From: an uncultured Selenomonadales bacterium
GTDB lineage: Bacteria > Bacillota > Negativicutes > DSM-1736 > Dendrosporobacteraceae
Reading direction: 5' to 3'
Length of the DNA stretch: 64,000 nt
Assembly: GCA_946407015.1 (NCBI GenBank)
Contig: CAMJML010000010.1
Location: 1 to 64,000 of the forward strand
Made by a program: the position numbers and the translations under genes. Positions within the stretch are counted from its first letter, which is position 1. Each line of letters begins with the position of its first letter. Below are positions 25,281 through 33,674 of this stretch, one piece after another. Under the pieces are notes generated by a model. The model ran no database searches, was not told where the DNA came from, and saw nothing but the letters and a program-made list of their open reading frames with translations.

Positions 25281-26798
25281 ATGGCTGAGCCAGAATTTTT
25301 ACTGGAAATGCATGAAATTAGCAAAGAATTTCCCGGGGTAAAAGCACTGGACCATGTAAGTCTCAAAGTACGGAGCGGTTCTGTTCATGCTTTGATGGGC
25401 GAAAACGGAGCAGGCAAATCTACGTTAATGAAATGTTTGTTTGGCATTTATAAACCGGATGCAGGTGAAATCTTTTTAAATGGCAGCAAAGTAGAAATTC
25501 CAAACTCGAAAGCGGCCCTCGATCAGGGCATTTCGATGATTCATCAGGAATTGCACCCTGTTCCGCACCGGAATGTGATGGAAAACCTCTGGCTAGGTCG
25601 TTTTCCGGTCAAAGGCTTCGGGCCGTTTCAGTTTGTTGACGAGCAAAAAATGCGGCAGGATACGCTGCAGCTTTTTAATGACTTGCAGATCGCGATTGAT
25701 CCTGACGTATTGGTAGGAAAACTGTCGGTATCCAAAGTGCAGTCGATTGAAATTGCCAAAGCGGTTTCCTTTAATGCCAAAGTCATTGTGATGGATGAAC
25801 CAACTTCTTCATTAACCGGCAATGAGGTTGAACAACTGTTTACGATTATCCGGGATTTGAAAAAACGTGGTGTGGCGATTATTTATATTTCTCATAAAAT
25901 GGAGGAAATTCTGGAGATATCGGATGAGGTGACCGTTATGCGGGACGGCAAGCTCATCGGGACCTGGCCGGCAGCCGAATTGACGACCGATCTGATTATC
26001 TCACGGATGGTTGGCCGGGATTTGACCCAACGATTTCCTGACCGCAGCAATCTGCCGGGTAAAGTGGTGTTTGAGGTGGAAGATCTCACCTCAGCTTTTG
26101 CCAAATCCTTTAAAAATGTATCTTTTGCTTTGCGGCAAGGCGAGGTGCTGGGGATCGGTGGCTTAGTTGGCGCACAGCGGACCGAGCTGATGGAAGCTTT
26201 ATTTGGCTTACGGGCAGTCAGTTCGGGACGGTTTATCCTTAAAGGCGAGGAAGTGAAGATCCGGTCGCCTATTGATGCGAAAAAACACAAAATTGCGCTT
26301 CTCACGGAGGAACGGCGGGCTACCGGGATATTCCCCGTGTTATCGGTATTGGAAAACACGGCGGTGGCTAAACAAGCAGCGTATGAAACACCCTGGTTTT
26401 TGCTTGATGAGAAACGGCGTGTTGCCGATACCGAACAAAATATCCGAAAATTGCGGGTGAAAACTCCGTCCATTCGAACGCTGATGAAAAACCTTTCCGG
26501 CGGTAACCAGCAAAAGGTGTTATTATCCCGCTGGCTGCTGACCGAGCCGGAAATTTTGTTACTGGATGAGCCGACAAGAGGCATTGATGTTGGCGCAAAA
26601 TTTGAAATCTATACCATTATTGCCGAGCTGGCTAAGCAAGGGAAAAGCATCATTATGATTTCATCGGAAATGCCCGAGCTTCTTGGTATGTCAGACCGGA
26701 TTATGGTCATGTGCGAGGGCCGGGTGACAGGGATTGTGGAAGGCAGCCGGGCCACCGAAGAGGAAATTATGCGTTTGGCTACCCAGCGTTTAGCTTAA
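25281..26798 (+). CDS. mglA: Galactose/methyl-galactoside ABC transporter, double ATPase subunit
   Basis: 505 residues with two ABC domains, typical of the CUT2 sugar family. The first has Walker A GENGAGKST (about residue 40), a degenerate signature LSVSKVQSIEIAKA and Walker B VIVMDEPTSSL. The second lacks a standard Walker A (VGAQRTELMEALFG instead, near 295) but has the signature LSGGNQQKVLLSRW and Walker B ILLLDEPTRGIDVG. The asymmetry is normal for this family. It powers MglC-mediated uptake. It starts at ATG behind GGGAGGG and lies 13 bases before mglC. Confidence 0.94.
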   Translation: MAEPEFLLEMHEISKEFPGVKALDHVSLKVRSGSVHALMGENGAGKSTLMKCLFGIYKPDAGEIFLNGSKVEIPNSKAALDQGISMIHQELHPVPHRNVMENLWLGRFPVKGFGPFQFVDEQKMRQDTLQLFNDLQIAIDPDVLVGKLSVSKVQSIEIAKAVSFNAKVIVMDEPTSSLTGNEVEQLFTIIRDLKKRGVAIIYISHKMEEILEISDEVTVMRDGKLIGTWPAAELTTDLIISRMVGRDLTQRFPDRSNLPGKVVFEVEDLTSAFAKSFKNVSFALRQGEVLGIGGLVGAQRTELMEALFGLRAVSSGRFILKGEEVKIRSPIDAKKHKIALLTEERRATGIFPVLSVLENTAVAKQAAYETPWFLLDEKRRVADTEQNIRKLRVKTPSIRTLMKNLSGGNQQKVLLSRWLLTEPEILLLDEPTRGIDVGAKFEIYTIIAELAKQGKSIIMISSEMPELLGMSDRIMVMCEGRVTGIVEGSRATEEEIMRLATQRLA

Positions 26799-26811
26799 AG
26801 GAGGGAAGAGT

Positions 26812-27825
26812 GTGAGTATTGACATGCGAAAAACATCAGACTATTTAATGCAACATGCCATCTATATCGTATTAATTGTGCTGACCGTAGCCATTGCCGT
26901 GTATGATCCCCGTTTTATGTCGGTGACCACCATCCGCGATATTCTGTTGCAGTCTTCGACCCGGGCCATTATTGCCCTGGGAGCAGCCTTTGTCTTGATC
27001 ACCGGCGGTGTGGATTTGTCGACCGGACGGGTTGTCGGGCTCACCGCCGTATTGTCGGCATCCATGTTGCAGGTAGCCGATTATTCCCGGCGTTTTTATC
27101 CGGATATGCCGGACCTGCCCATTCTTTTGCCGATTTTGCTGGCTGTTCTGGCCGGCTTGCTGGTTGGGATTATCAATGGCACTATTGTAGCCAAATTTAG
27201 TGTGCCTCCCTTTATTGCTACCCTGGGAACCATGGTCATGGTCTATGGTGTGAACTCTATTTATTTTGACATGAAACCGAATGAATCGCAGCCTATAGGC
27301 GGGTTGCGCAAAGATTTTACCGAAATCGGCTCAGGGGCTTTTGGCAGCGGGGACTACTCCCTGCCCTATATTGTACTGATTGCACTGGCTATCTCGGTCA
27401 TTGTCTGGGTCATCTTCAATAAGACACGGCTAGGCAAGAATATGTATGCGATTGGCGGCAATGTCCACGCGGCCATTGTTTCCGGTATTAATGTCCAGCG
27501 CAATTTGTTGTATTTGTATGCCATTGCCGGTGCCTTGTATGGCTTGGCCGGTGTGCTTGAAGCCGCCCGGACAGGGGGAGCTACCAACAACTACGGCAAT
27601 ATGTATGAGCTGGATGCCATTGCAGCCTGTGTGGTGGGCGGTGTGTCTACGGCCGGCGGGATTGGCACCGTTCCCGGTATCTTGGCTGGAGTTTTGATTT
27701 TTGGTGTGATTAACTATGGACTGACTTTTATCGGAATCAATCCCTACTGGCAGCTCATTATTAAAGGTTTGATCATTGTGGCGGCCGTCGCGGTGGATAT
27801 CCGCAAATACTTAACCAAGAAATAG
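26812..27825 (+). CDS. mglC: Galactose/methyl-galactoside ABC transporter permease
   Basis: 337 residues from GTG behind GGAGG. About eight to ten membrane helices are predicted. Conserved segments of the CUT2 permease family include ALGAAFVLITGGVDLSTGRV (about 57-76), FIATLGTMVMVYG, MYAIGGNVHAAIVSGINV and a C-terminal GGVSTAGGIGTVPG. It forms the channel for sugar moved by MglA from MglB. A hairpin terminator follows at 27864, closing the operon. Confidence 0.93.
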   Translation: MSIDMRKTSDYLMQHAIYIVLIVLTVAIAVYDPRFMSVTTIRDILLQSSTRAIIALGAAFVLITGGVDLSTGRVVGLTAVLSASMLQVADYSRRFYPDMPDLPILLPILLAVLAGLLVGIINGTIVAKFSVPPFIATLGTMVMVYGVNSIYFDMKPNESQPIGGLRKDFTEIGSGAFGSGDYSLPYIVLIALAISVIVWVIFNKTRLGKNMYAIGGNVHAAIVSGINVQRNLLYLYAIAGALYGLAGVLEAARTGGATNNYGNMYELDAIAACVVGGVSTAGGIGTVPGILAGVLIFGVINYGLTFIGINPYWQLIIKGLIIVAAVAVDIRKYLTKK

Positions 27826-27863
27826 CGGTTCATCTCACAGGACCTTCACTATTATACTGGCTC

Positions 27864-27907
27864 AAATGATGGCAAAGTGTTTTAGACAGCGCTTTACCAT
27901 CATTTTT
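27864..27907 (+). terminator. Terminator of the mgl operon
   Basis: AAATGATGG pairs with CCATCATTT, with an inner AAG/CTT, followed by TTT. Confidence 0.75.
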
Positions 27908-27948
27908 CATTCAGGCAGTAGGGTTTTCTAAAAGGATGTCAAATAGTA

Positions 27949-28755
27949 ATGAGGGAATATTTACTTATAGCAGGCGGTGTTTACATGCAGGAAAACAAGC
28001 TTTATCAGGAAACCATTATCAGCAAATTGGTCCAGGCCATTGTGACAGAACAGTCTGTTCAAACCATAAAATTAGAGCAAAATACGACTATTCAGGGACG
28101 GACAGGTACGCATGAGGTCGATGTTTACTGGGAGTTTACCGATGGGGAAATTACGTACAAACTGGTGATCCAAACCAGGGACTGGAATAAAACGGTCGGC
28201 AATAACGAGCTTTTCCGGTTGCTTTCGATTTTGCGCGATATCCCCGGACAAACGGCCGGTGCCTGTTTTACACAGCCCGTTTACCAGAAGGTGACAAAAG
28301 AGCTGGCCCGTGACGTTGGGATTACCCTGTACGAACTGCTGCTGCCCATGGACGAGCATATCTGGGAACCGATCATCCGCCAGGTTCAGCTGCAGGTGGA
28401 TGCCGAATGGGCTAAGGCTGAAAAAGAGCGCCTGGGCCTCGGGGATCAGCAAGTACAATTAGGCGGCGATCCGAAGAGTATGTTTATTTATGACGCCAAC
28501 GGCAACTGTCTGGATTCCGTTCAAGGCTTATTTAATGAGTATTGCAAGCAAAGCCGTCAAGCAGGAAAGTATGACCGGCAAACTATTACCCATCAATTCC
28601 GGGATGAGTATCTACAAACCAATGATGAACAATTTCCAATGCTGAAATTGGACCGGGTAACCTTTGATTTGGAATTTTTTGATGCCGCAGAAGTACAGGG
28701 CGAAGAAATGCTAGGCACCATACTGGCGAGTGTTCTCCGGTATTTTGGCCGATAA
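27949..28755 (+). CDS. Restriction-endonuclease-fold (Mrr-like) protein, unknown role
   Basis: Up to 268 residues; ATG 27985 is an alternative start, and both ribosome sites are weak. The N-terminal half fits a PD-(D/E)XK pattern like Mrr: HEVDVYWEF supplies the acidic Asp, then YKLVIQTRDWNKTVG stands where Mrr proteins have QxK, and ARDVGITLYEL closes the domain. Here the Lys is replaced by Arg (QTR), so catalysis is doubtful. The C-terminal 130 residues are not recognised. It lies alone between the mgl operon and a permease gene, with a terminator after it and no methylase or helicase partner. Function unassigned. Confidence 0.6.
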   Translation: MREYLLIAGGVYMQENKLYQETIISKLVQAIVTEQSVQTIKLEQNTTIQGRTGTHEVDVYWEFTDGEITYKLVIQTRDWNKTVGNNELFRLLSILRDIPGQTAGACFTQPVYQKVTKELARDVGITLYELLLPMDEHIWEPIIRQVQLQVDAEWAKAEKERLGLGDQQVQLGGDPKSMFIYDANGNCLDSVQGLFNEYCKQSRQAGKYDRQTITHQFRDEYLQTNDEQFPMLKLDRVTFDLEFFDAAEVQGEEMLGTILASVLRYFGR

Positions 28756-28762
28756 ACAATGG

Positions 28763-28807
28763 GTATCTGTAAAAAGTCGCTGCGACGGCTTACAGATACT
28801 TTTTTAT
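28763..28807 (+). terminator. Terminator after the Mrr-like gene
   Basis: GTATCTGTAA pairs with TTACAGATAC, with an inner GTCGC/GCGAC stem, followed by TTTTTT. Confidence 0.88.
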
Positions 28808-28893
28808 TTCTTGCCGCAGCTTTGGCAAGACCATGTCTGGAAGGCTTGCGGCAGGGCCATTTCACGCAGATTTGATGCAAAAGGAGCTATTCA

Positions 28894-30309
28894 ATGGATT
28901 TTGCAATGATTGGTATCAGTTTATTATGTTTAATGGTTTTTGCTTACCGGGGTTACTCGATTATTCTTTTTGCCCCATTATTTGCGATGATTGCGGCACT
29001 GGGCAGTGACTTTGGGTTGATGCCGGTATTCAGCGAAATTTATATGACTAAAGTGGCTGAGTATGTAAAGACCTACTTTCCTGTTTTTCTGCTGGGGGCT
29101 GTTTTTGCTAAAGTGATGGAAGGAGGCGGGCTGGCCCATTCGGTAGCGGCGGCTATTGTCCGTTCGCTGGGGAGGGAACGGGCGGTATTGGCTGTGCTGC
29201 TTGGCTGCGGTGTTCTGACTTATGGAGGCTTAAGTGTTTTTGTGGTGGCCTTTGTCATGTATCCTTTTGCCGCCATTCTTTTCCGGGCAGCCGATATTCC
29301 AAAGCGGCTCATTCCGGCAACCCTGTGGATGGGGATTTTTACTTATGCCATGGTGGCGTTGCCCGGTACTCCGCAAATCCAAAATATTATTCCAACCACC
29401 TTCTTTGGGACGACAACCTGGGCGGCACCGGCCCTGGGACTGACGGGTGCGGCCATTTATTTCGCTTTTGGCTGGGGCTGGATTTGCTACCGGCATAAGA
29501 AACTGGCAGCAAATGGAGAAGGCTACGGACGGCATGACTTGAATGAGCCGCAGCCGGTTACAGCCGCCTTGCCGCATTGGAGAGCTTCCGCCATACCGCT
29601 CCTGGTCGTCGTAGTGGCCAATGTGTATATGAGCAATCCATTTCACTGGAATTTTGCTTTTCACTGGGATGCCCAAAGCCTGAGCGTTCTTAAACCGCTG
29701 AAGCTATCCTTATTGAGTGCCAGTGTGGAGCGGATTCAAGCCATCTGGTCGCTGAATATTGCATTGGGCTTAGGGATTGTCTGCGCCGCCATCATTGGCA
29801 GAAAGCGGATCAGCCGCAATGGCGGGCTGCTTTTGCCGCTGAATTCGGGTGCACTGTCATCGGTCAGTGCTATTTTGAATACGGCATCGGGCTACGCTTT
29901 TGGAGCGGTTATTGCCAGTCTCAGCGGATTTCAGAGTGTTAAGCAGGCCTTGCTGCAGTTCAAACTGGGTCAAGGACCGCTGCTGTCGGAAGTGGTAACC
30001 ACCAATCTTATGGTTGCCTTTACCGGCTCCTCGTCCGGTGGTATTACCATTGCCTTGGGCATGTTGGGGGAGGAGTGGCTGGCCTGGGCTCAGGCTTCCG
30101 GTATTCAGCCTGAGGTGGTGCATCGCATTGCCTGCCTGGCTTCCGGCGGCTTGGATACCGTTCCTCATGGCGGCGCCTTGGTTACCTTGATTGCTGTTTG
30201 CGGCTTAACGCACAGGGAGTCTTACTATGATGTTTTTGTGCTGACCCTACTCAAAGTCACCGTAGGCTTTCTCGGCGTACTTTTTTATCATCTGACCGGG
30301 CTAGCCTGA
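28894..30309 (+). CDS. GntP-family organic acid or gluconate permease
   Basis: 471 residues, with about twelve membrane segments. Family-like stretches are FPVFLLGAVFAKVMEGGGLAHSVA (only partly quoted: FLLGAVFAKVMEGGG) near residue 68, LTYGGLSVFVVAFVMYPFA near 108, a TPQIQNIIPTTFFGT loop near 154 and GGITIALGMLGEEWL near 382. GntP proteins carry gluconate and similar hydroxy acids with protons. The exact substrate cannot be read. AAAGGAG precedes the ATG. It stands alone between two terminators. Confidence 0.8.
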   Translation: MDFAMIGISLLCLMVFAYRGYSIILFAPLFAMIAALGSDFGLMPVFSEIYMTKVAEYVKTYFPVFLLGAVFAKVMEGGGLAHSVAAAIVRSLGRERAVLAVLLGCGVLTYGGLSVFVVAFVMYPFAAILFRAADIPKRLIPATLWMGIFTYAMVALPGTPQIQNIIPTTFFGTTTWAAPALGLTGAAIYFAFGWGWICYRHKKLAANGEGYGRHDLNEPQPVTAALPHWRASAIPLLVVVVANVYMSNPFHWNFAFHWDAQSLSVLKPLKLSLLSASVERIQAIWSLNIALGLGIVCAAIIGRKRISRNGGLLLPLNSGALSSVSAILNTASGYAFGAVIASLSGFQSVKQALLQFKLGQGPLLSEVVTTNLMVAFTGSSSGGITIALGMLGEEWLAWAQASGIQPEVVHRIACLASGGLDTVPHGGALVTLIAVCGLTHRESYYDVFVLTLLKVTVGFLGVLFYHLTGLA

Positions 30310-30320
30310 TTCAGCTATAC

Positions 30321-30354
30321 AAAAGAGCGAGCAGCGAAGCTGCTCGCTCTTTTA
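30321..30354. terminator. Bidirectional terminator between GntP-type permease and MocR genes
   Basis: AAAAGAGCGAGCAGC pairs with GCTGCTCGCTCTTTT around a GAA loop. Confidence 0.92.
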
Positions 30355-30368
30355 TATGAAGTTCGTTT

Positions 30369-31823
30369 TTAAGCAAGCGAATCGTTTAGCAGCTCGCAGA
30401 GGATTTGCAGCGCTGCCGGCAAATCCTCGTCCGCTAAATTGGTCCAGCAGATCCGTAAATGATGGGTGGCCGGTTCACCGGAATAGAAAATAGAGCCAGG
30501 CAGAAAATGGATACCACGGTGATGGGCCTCGGGAATCAGTTGATCGGTATTGATTGCGCTGGGCATAGACAACCACATATAAATGCCGGCCGGGTGCTTA
30601 GGACGGCTAATCCGTGGATCAAGCTTTTGTTCCAGGGTGTGCATCACCATCTTGCGCCGGTTTTCGAGCGCCTTGTTGAGCTTATCGATATGTTTGGGTA
30701 ACAATGGATTTTTAAAAAAGGGAATAAGCGCTTTTTGCAGCCATAATGGTGATCCGAGGTCGGTAATGGATTTGGCTGCCAGCAGCCGGTTTAAAATGCT
30801 GCCGTCTGCTGCCAGGCAACCCAGGCGCAGGCCGGGAAAAAGAAATTTACTAAAGCCTTTTAAATAAACGACATGACCGGTTGTATCCAAGGCTTTCAGC
30901 GGCGGCGGCAGGTCTTTGCGCCCCAGCTCGATCTCCCGGTGGGGCTCATCCTCCAGGATTAAAATATTATTGGCTTGAGCAAACTGCAGCAGATCCCGGC
31001 GGCGGGCCAGCGACATGACCGAGCCGGTAGGGTTTTGACCGGTAGGGACGGTATAGATGGCTTTAAGTTTTATACTGGCCGGAAGATCTTCCAGCATGTC
31101 CAGCCGAATGCCGTCGCGATCAACCGGAATTTGCTGCAAGTTAGCCCTGGTAAAGCGAAAAGCATCAATAGCCCCGGAAAAACAAGGGGTTTCAACGGCC
31201 ATCGTTTCACCCGGTCCCAGAAAAGTCCTGGCAAACAGGTCAATGCCTTGCTGGGTTCCGTTGGTAACGATGAGCTGATGCTGTTTGATGGGGATTCCTT
31301 GTTTGTTGAGATAACCGGCCAGTACCTGGCAGAACTCCTCGTCACCGGCAAAGGGGGCATAGCGTCCCAAAGCCTGCGGTGTCCGGTCCACTATTTGCCG
31401 GAAAGAAGCCTGCAGCAATTCAAGCGGCAGCAGCGAACTATGCATTGAAGCGGTCGCCAAATCCAGGATATGCGGGGATAACCGGACGGCACTTTGACTC
31501 CAGAAACTGGCACGGGGGAGTGAGTCTGGGATCGAAAATTGCCAATCATAGGGTGATAAGGCCGGAAGCTCGCCGGACGGGCTGGCTGTTTCGCGGACAA
31601 AAGTGCCTTTGCCGCGATAGGTCTCGGTCAGGCCTTCCTTGTCCAGGGCTTTATAGACCTGATGAGCCGTAACCAGACTGATTTTAAGCGTTTCGGTCAG
31701 CACCCGGACGGAGGGCAGCCGATAGCCGGGCTGGAGCAGGCCAGAGCGGATGCGTTGGGCAATTTCCAGGCGAATTTGCTCTTTCACCGGAATCCGGCTG
31801 GACCGGTCAAGGTTGATTAACAT
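30369..31823 (-). CDS. MocR-family regulator (GntR DNA-binding domain fused to aminotransferase fold)
   Basis: 484 residues from ATG 31823, 8 bases after GAGG. The N-terminal GntR winged helix (about 1-75) has LEIAQRIRSGLLQPGYRLPS and ALDKEGLTETYRGKGTFV. The C-terminal type I aminotransferase domain (about 115-484) has NGTQQGIDLFART, YTVPTGQNPTG, the PLP-binding Lys in LKGFSKFLFPGLRLG, and HHLRICWTN. MocR proteins use PLP and an amine or amino acid as signal. It is divergent from an EamA exporter; the shared 100-bp region has three copies of its presumed site (inference). Confidence 0.9.
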   Translation of the reverse strand: MLINLDRSSRIPVKEQIRLEIAQRIRSGLLQPGYRLPSVRVLTETLKISLVTAHQVYKALDKEGLTETYRGKGTFVRETASPSGELPALSPYDWQFSIPDSLPRASFWSQSAVRLSPHILDLATASMHSSLLPLELLQASFRQIVDRTPQALGRYAPFAGDEEFCQVLAGYLNKQGIPIKQHQLIVTNGTQQGIDLFARTFLGPGETMAVETPCFSGAIDAFRFTRANLQQIPVDRDGIRLDMLEDLPASIKLKAIYTVPTGQNPTGSVMSLARRRDLLQFAQANNILILEDEPHREIELGRKDLPPPLKALDTTGHVVYLKGFSKFLFPGLRLGCLAADGSILNRLLAAKSITDLGSPLWLQKALIPFFKNPLLPKHIDKLNKALENRRKMVMHTLEQKLDPRISRPKHPAGIYMWLSMPSAINTDQLIPEAHHRGIHFLPGSIFYSGEPATHHLRICWTNLADEDLPAALQILCELLNDSLA

Positions 31824-31834
31824 AGCAGGCACCT

Positions 31835-31919
31835 CTTTGACTGTTATATTGTTTTCTTGACTGTTATAGGGAAAACGTGATGAACTATACCATAAATATA
31901 GCGTATTATCCCATAACAG
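31835..31919. promoter_or_regulatory. Control region with two direct and one inverted CTGTTAT repeats
   Basis: TTGACTGTTATA occurs at 31837-31848 and 31857-31868, exactly 20 bp apart. CCCATAACAG (31910-31919) is an inverted relative. A TATTAT box at 31904-31909 faces the EamA gene. Direct repeats two helical turns apart are typical of MocR operators. Confidence 0.65.
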
Positions 31920-31935
31920 AAAAGAGGTGTGTGGT

Positions 31936-32844
31936 GTGTATTTGGTTTATGGCTGGATGTGCTTGATTTTTGGAACCACGTTTTTGGCCATTAAAGTGGG
32001 GATCGAGGGTGGTGTCCCCCCGTTTTTGTTTGCCGGGACCCGTTTTTTGGCCGCAGGGGGCCTGCTGCTATTGTTCCTGAAATTAACGGGGACGAAGATT
32101 GCTTTGACACAACAGCAGCGGTGGGATGCAGGGTTTGTGGGAACCACCATGACCGCCCTCTTATTCGGCTGCCTGTACTGGGGCGAACAGCATATTTCCT
32201 CCAGTGCGGCAGCCTTGCTTTCGGCAACCGCACCCCTCATGATTATGCTGATTGAGTTTTTTCGTGGTCAGCGTGGCGCCGTTATGCTTAAAATCAGCGG
32301 TCTGCTGACGGCATTGCTGGGAGTCGGCATCGCTCTGTACCCTGCAGTCGCAGCCAAGGACAGTTGGCTGGCTATGGCTGCTGTGGCTTTTATTCTGGCT
32401 TCAGAAGTCGCCTATGCTTTTGGTGCTATCCGTTCACGCCTGGCTCTGGTGGCGGGAGTGGATCCGTTTGTATTGAACGGCTGGCAAATGCTGGTGGGCG
32501 GTATCTGGCTGCTGGCCTTATCCTGGAGTACCGAATCGTGGCAGGTCACCGGTAGCCGCAGCATTGTAGTAACCTGGCTTTATCTGGTGGTATTCGGCTC
32601 GCTGATCGGCCATGGCGCGTATTATTGGCTTGTGCGGACTGCAGGTCCGCTGTTGCCGTCAACCTGGACCTACGTATCCCCCATCATTGCCCAACTGGTC
32701 GGGTTTTGGTTTTTGGCTGAGTCTCTTACCATCTGGTCGCTGGTTGGCCTATGCTTTGTGCTGGTGGGGGTCGGGGCGGTCAGCCGGGCTTCGCAGCTTG
32801 CCCAATGGCTGTCTAAACGCAGGAAAACGGCTTTGTCAGCCTGA
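31936..32844 (+). CDS. EamA-family exporter, likely controlled by the divergent MocR protein
   Basis: 302 residues from GTG 31936, 8 bases after GAGG; an in-frame GTG at 31927 overlaps that ribosome site. Two EamA repeats are visible: the first starts LVYGWMCLIFGTTFLAIKVG and includes TTMTALLFGCLYWGEQHISS; the second includes ASEVAYAFGAIRSRLAL and PLLPSTWTYVSPIIAQLVGFW. Ten membrane helices are predicted. YedA/RhaT-type members export amino acids or related metabolites. The divergent MocR gene suggests an amine or amino-acid substrate (inference). Confidence 0.88.
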   Translation: MYLVYGWMCLIFGTTFLAIKVGIEGGVPPFLFAGTRFLAAGGLLLLFLKLTGTKIALTQQQRWDAGFVGTTMTALLFGCLYWGEQHISSSAAALLSATAPLMIMLIEFFRGQRGAVMLKISGLLTALLGVGIALYPAVAAKDSWLAMAAVAFILASEVAYAFGAIRSRLALVAGVDPFVLNGWQMLVGGIWLLALSWSTESWQVTGSRSIVVTWLYLVVFGSLIGHGAYYWLVRTAGPLLPSTWTYVSPIIAQLVGFWFLAESLTIWSLVGLCFVLVGVGAVSRASQLAQWLSKRRKTALSA

Positions 32845-33006
32845 TTGTTCTTTTGAAATCGCCGTTATGCCTGGATTGCAAAAATCAGCAAAAAGTGGCA
32901 GCCTTGCATGGTTTGCTTATTTGCATGGAATGTTTTAAAATGCGGAAACTAACTCCGGAACTGATTTTTTTGCATTGGCGGCAATTTAAGAACAGGAGGA
33001 CTGAAG

Positions 33007-33423
33007 ATGATTTTTTCAAGCTGGGATAGACATCGCGATTTAGGCTTGCTGATCCTGCGTTTGGGAATTGGCCTCATGTTTATGTATCATGGCTGGCCAA
33101 AAATTAGCGGCGGTATGGCAACCTGGACTAAATTAGGAGCAGCTACCGGGAATTTCGGAATCACGTTTGCACCGGCTTTCTGGGGCTTTATGGCTGCCTT
33201 TGCCGAATTCGGCGGCGGACTGTTATTGTTATTAGGCTTGTTTTTCCGCATTGCCAGTATCTTGCTGACCGTAACCATGATCGTGGCCATCAGTACCAAG
33301 TTTGCCTCGGGAGTTGGTTTTAGTGGTGCTGCTCAGCCAATCGAATTAGGCATATTATTCTTAAGCTTAATTTTAATTGGCCCCGGCCGGTACAGTTTTG
33401 ATGATAGCTTTAAACGAAGGTGA
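33007..33423 (+). CDS. DoxX-family small membrane protein
   Basis: 138 residues with four membrane segments. The start LGLLILRLGIGLMFMYHGWPK and the GFMAAFAEFGGGLLLLLGL segment are standard for DoxX/YphA-type proteins. Some members take part in redox or thiosulfate metabolism, but most are uncharacterised, and context gives no partner. AGGAGG lies 8 bases before the ATG. It is monocistronic. Confidence 0.85.
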   Translation: MIFSSWDRHRDLGLLILRLGIGLMFMYHGWPKISGGMATWTKLGAATGNFGITFAPAFWGFMAAFAEFGGGLLLLLGLFFRIASILLTVTMIVAISTKFASGVGFSGAAQPIELGILFLSLILIGPGRYSFDDSFKRR

Positions 33424-33439
33424 TTCGACCGATTGCTGG

Positions 33440-33492
33440 AAACTGCCGTTGCACAAAGGCAATGTTGTACTTTGTTCAACGGCAGTTTTTTT
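33440..33492 (+). terminator. Terminator of the DoxX gene
   Basis: AAACTGCCGTTG pairs with CAACGGCAGTTT, followed by TTTT. Confidence 0.88.
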
Positions 33493-33546
33493 ATAGCGTT
33501 TCTCGGGTGAGCAGGGTTGACAGACTTTCCTGAATCGGTAATAATA

Positions 33547-33581
33547 GGAAATATGATAATGATAATCGTTATCATATTTCC
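33547..33581. promoter_or_regulatory. Near-perfect Fur box within a 35-bp palindrome
   Basis: GATAATGATAATCGTTATC (33555-33573) matches the 19-bp Fur consensus at 18 positions. It sits inside a longer palindrome with exact 13-bp arms, GGAAATATGATAA and TTATCATATTTCC. It lies about 95 bases upstream of the CheA-like kinase. Confidence 0.8.
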
Positions 33582-33597
33582 TGTTTTATTTGGGCTT

Positions 33598-33643
33598 ATA
33601 TTGTTGAAAGCAGGAAGCCATGTTTTCCTGCTTTCAACAATAT
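33598..33643 (+). repeat. Perfect 19-bp stem-loop in the kinase leader
   Basis: ATATTGTTGAAAGCAGGAA pairs exactly with its complement across an 8-base loop. No T-tract follows. It ends 20 bases before the ribosome site. Confidence 0.8.
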
Positions 33644-33674
33644 GAAATAGTTATCTGTAAACGAGGTGCAGCTA

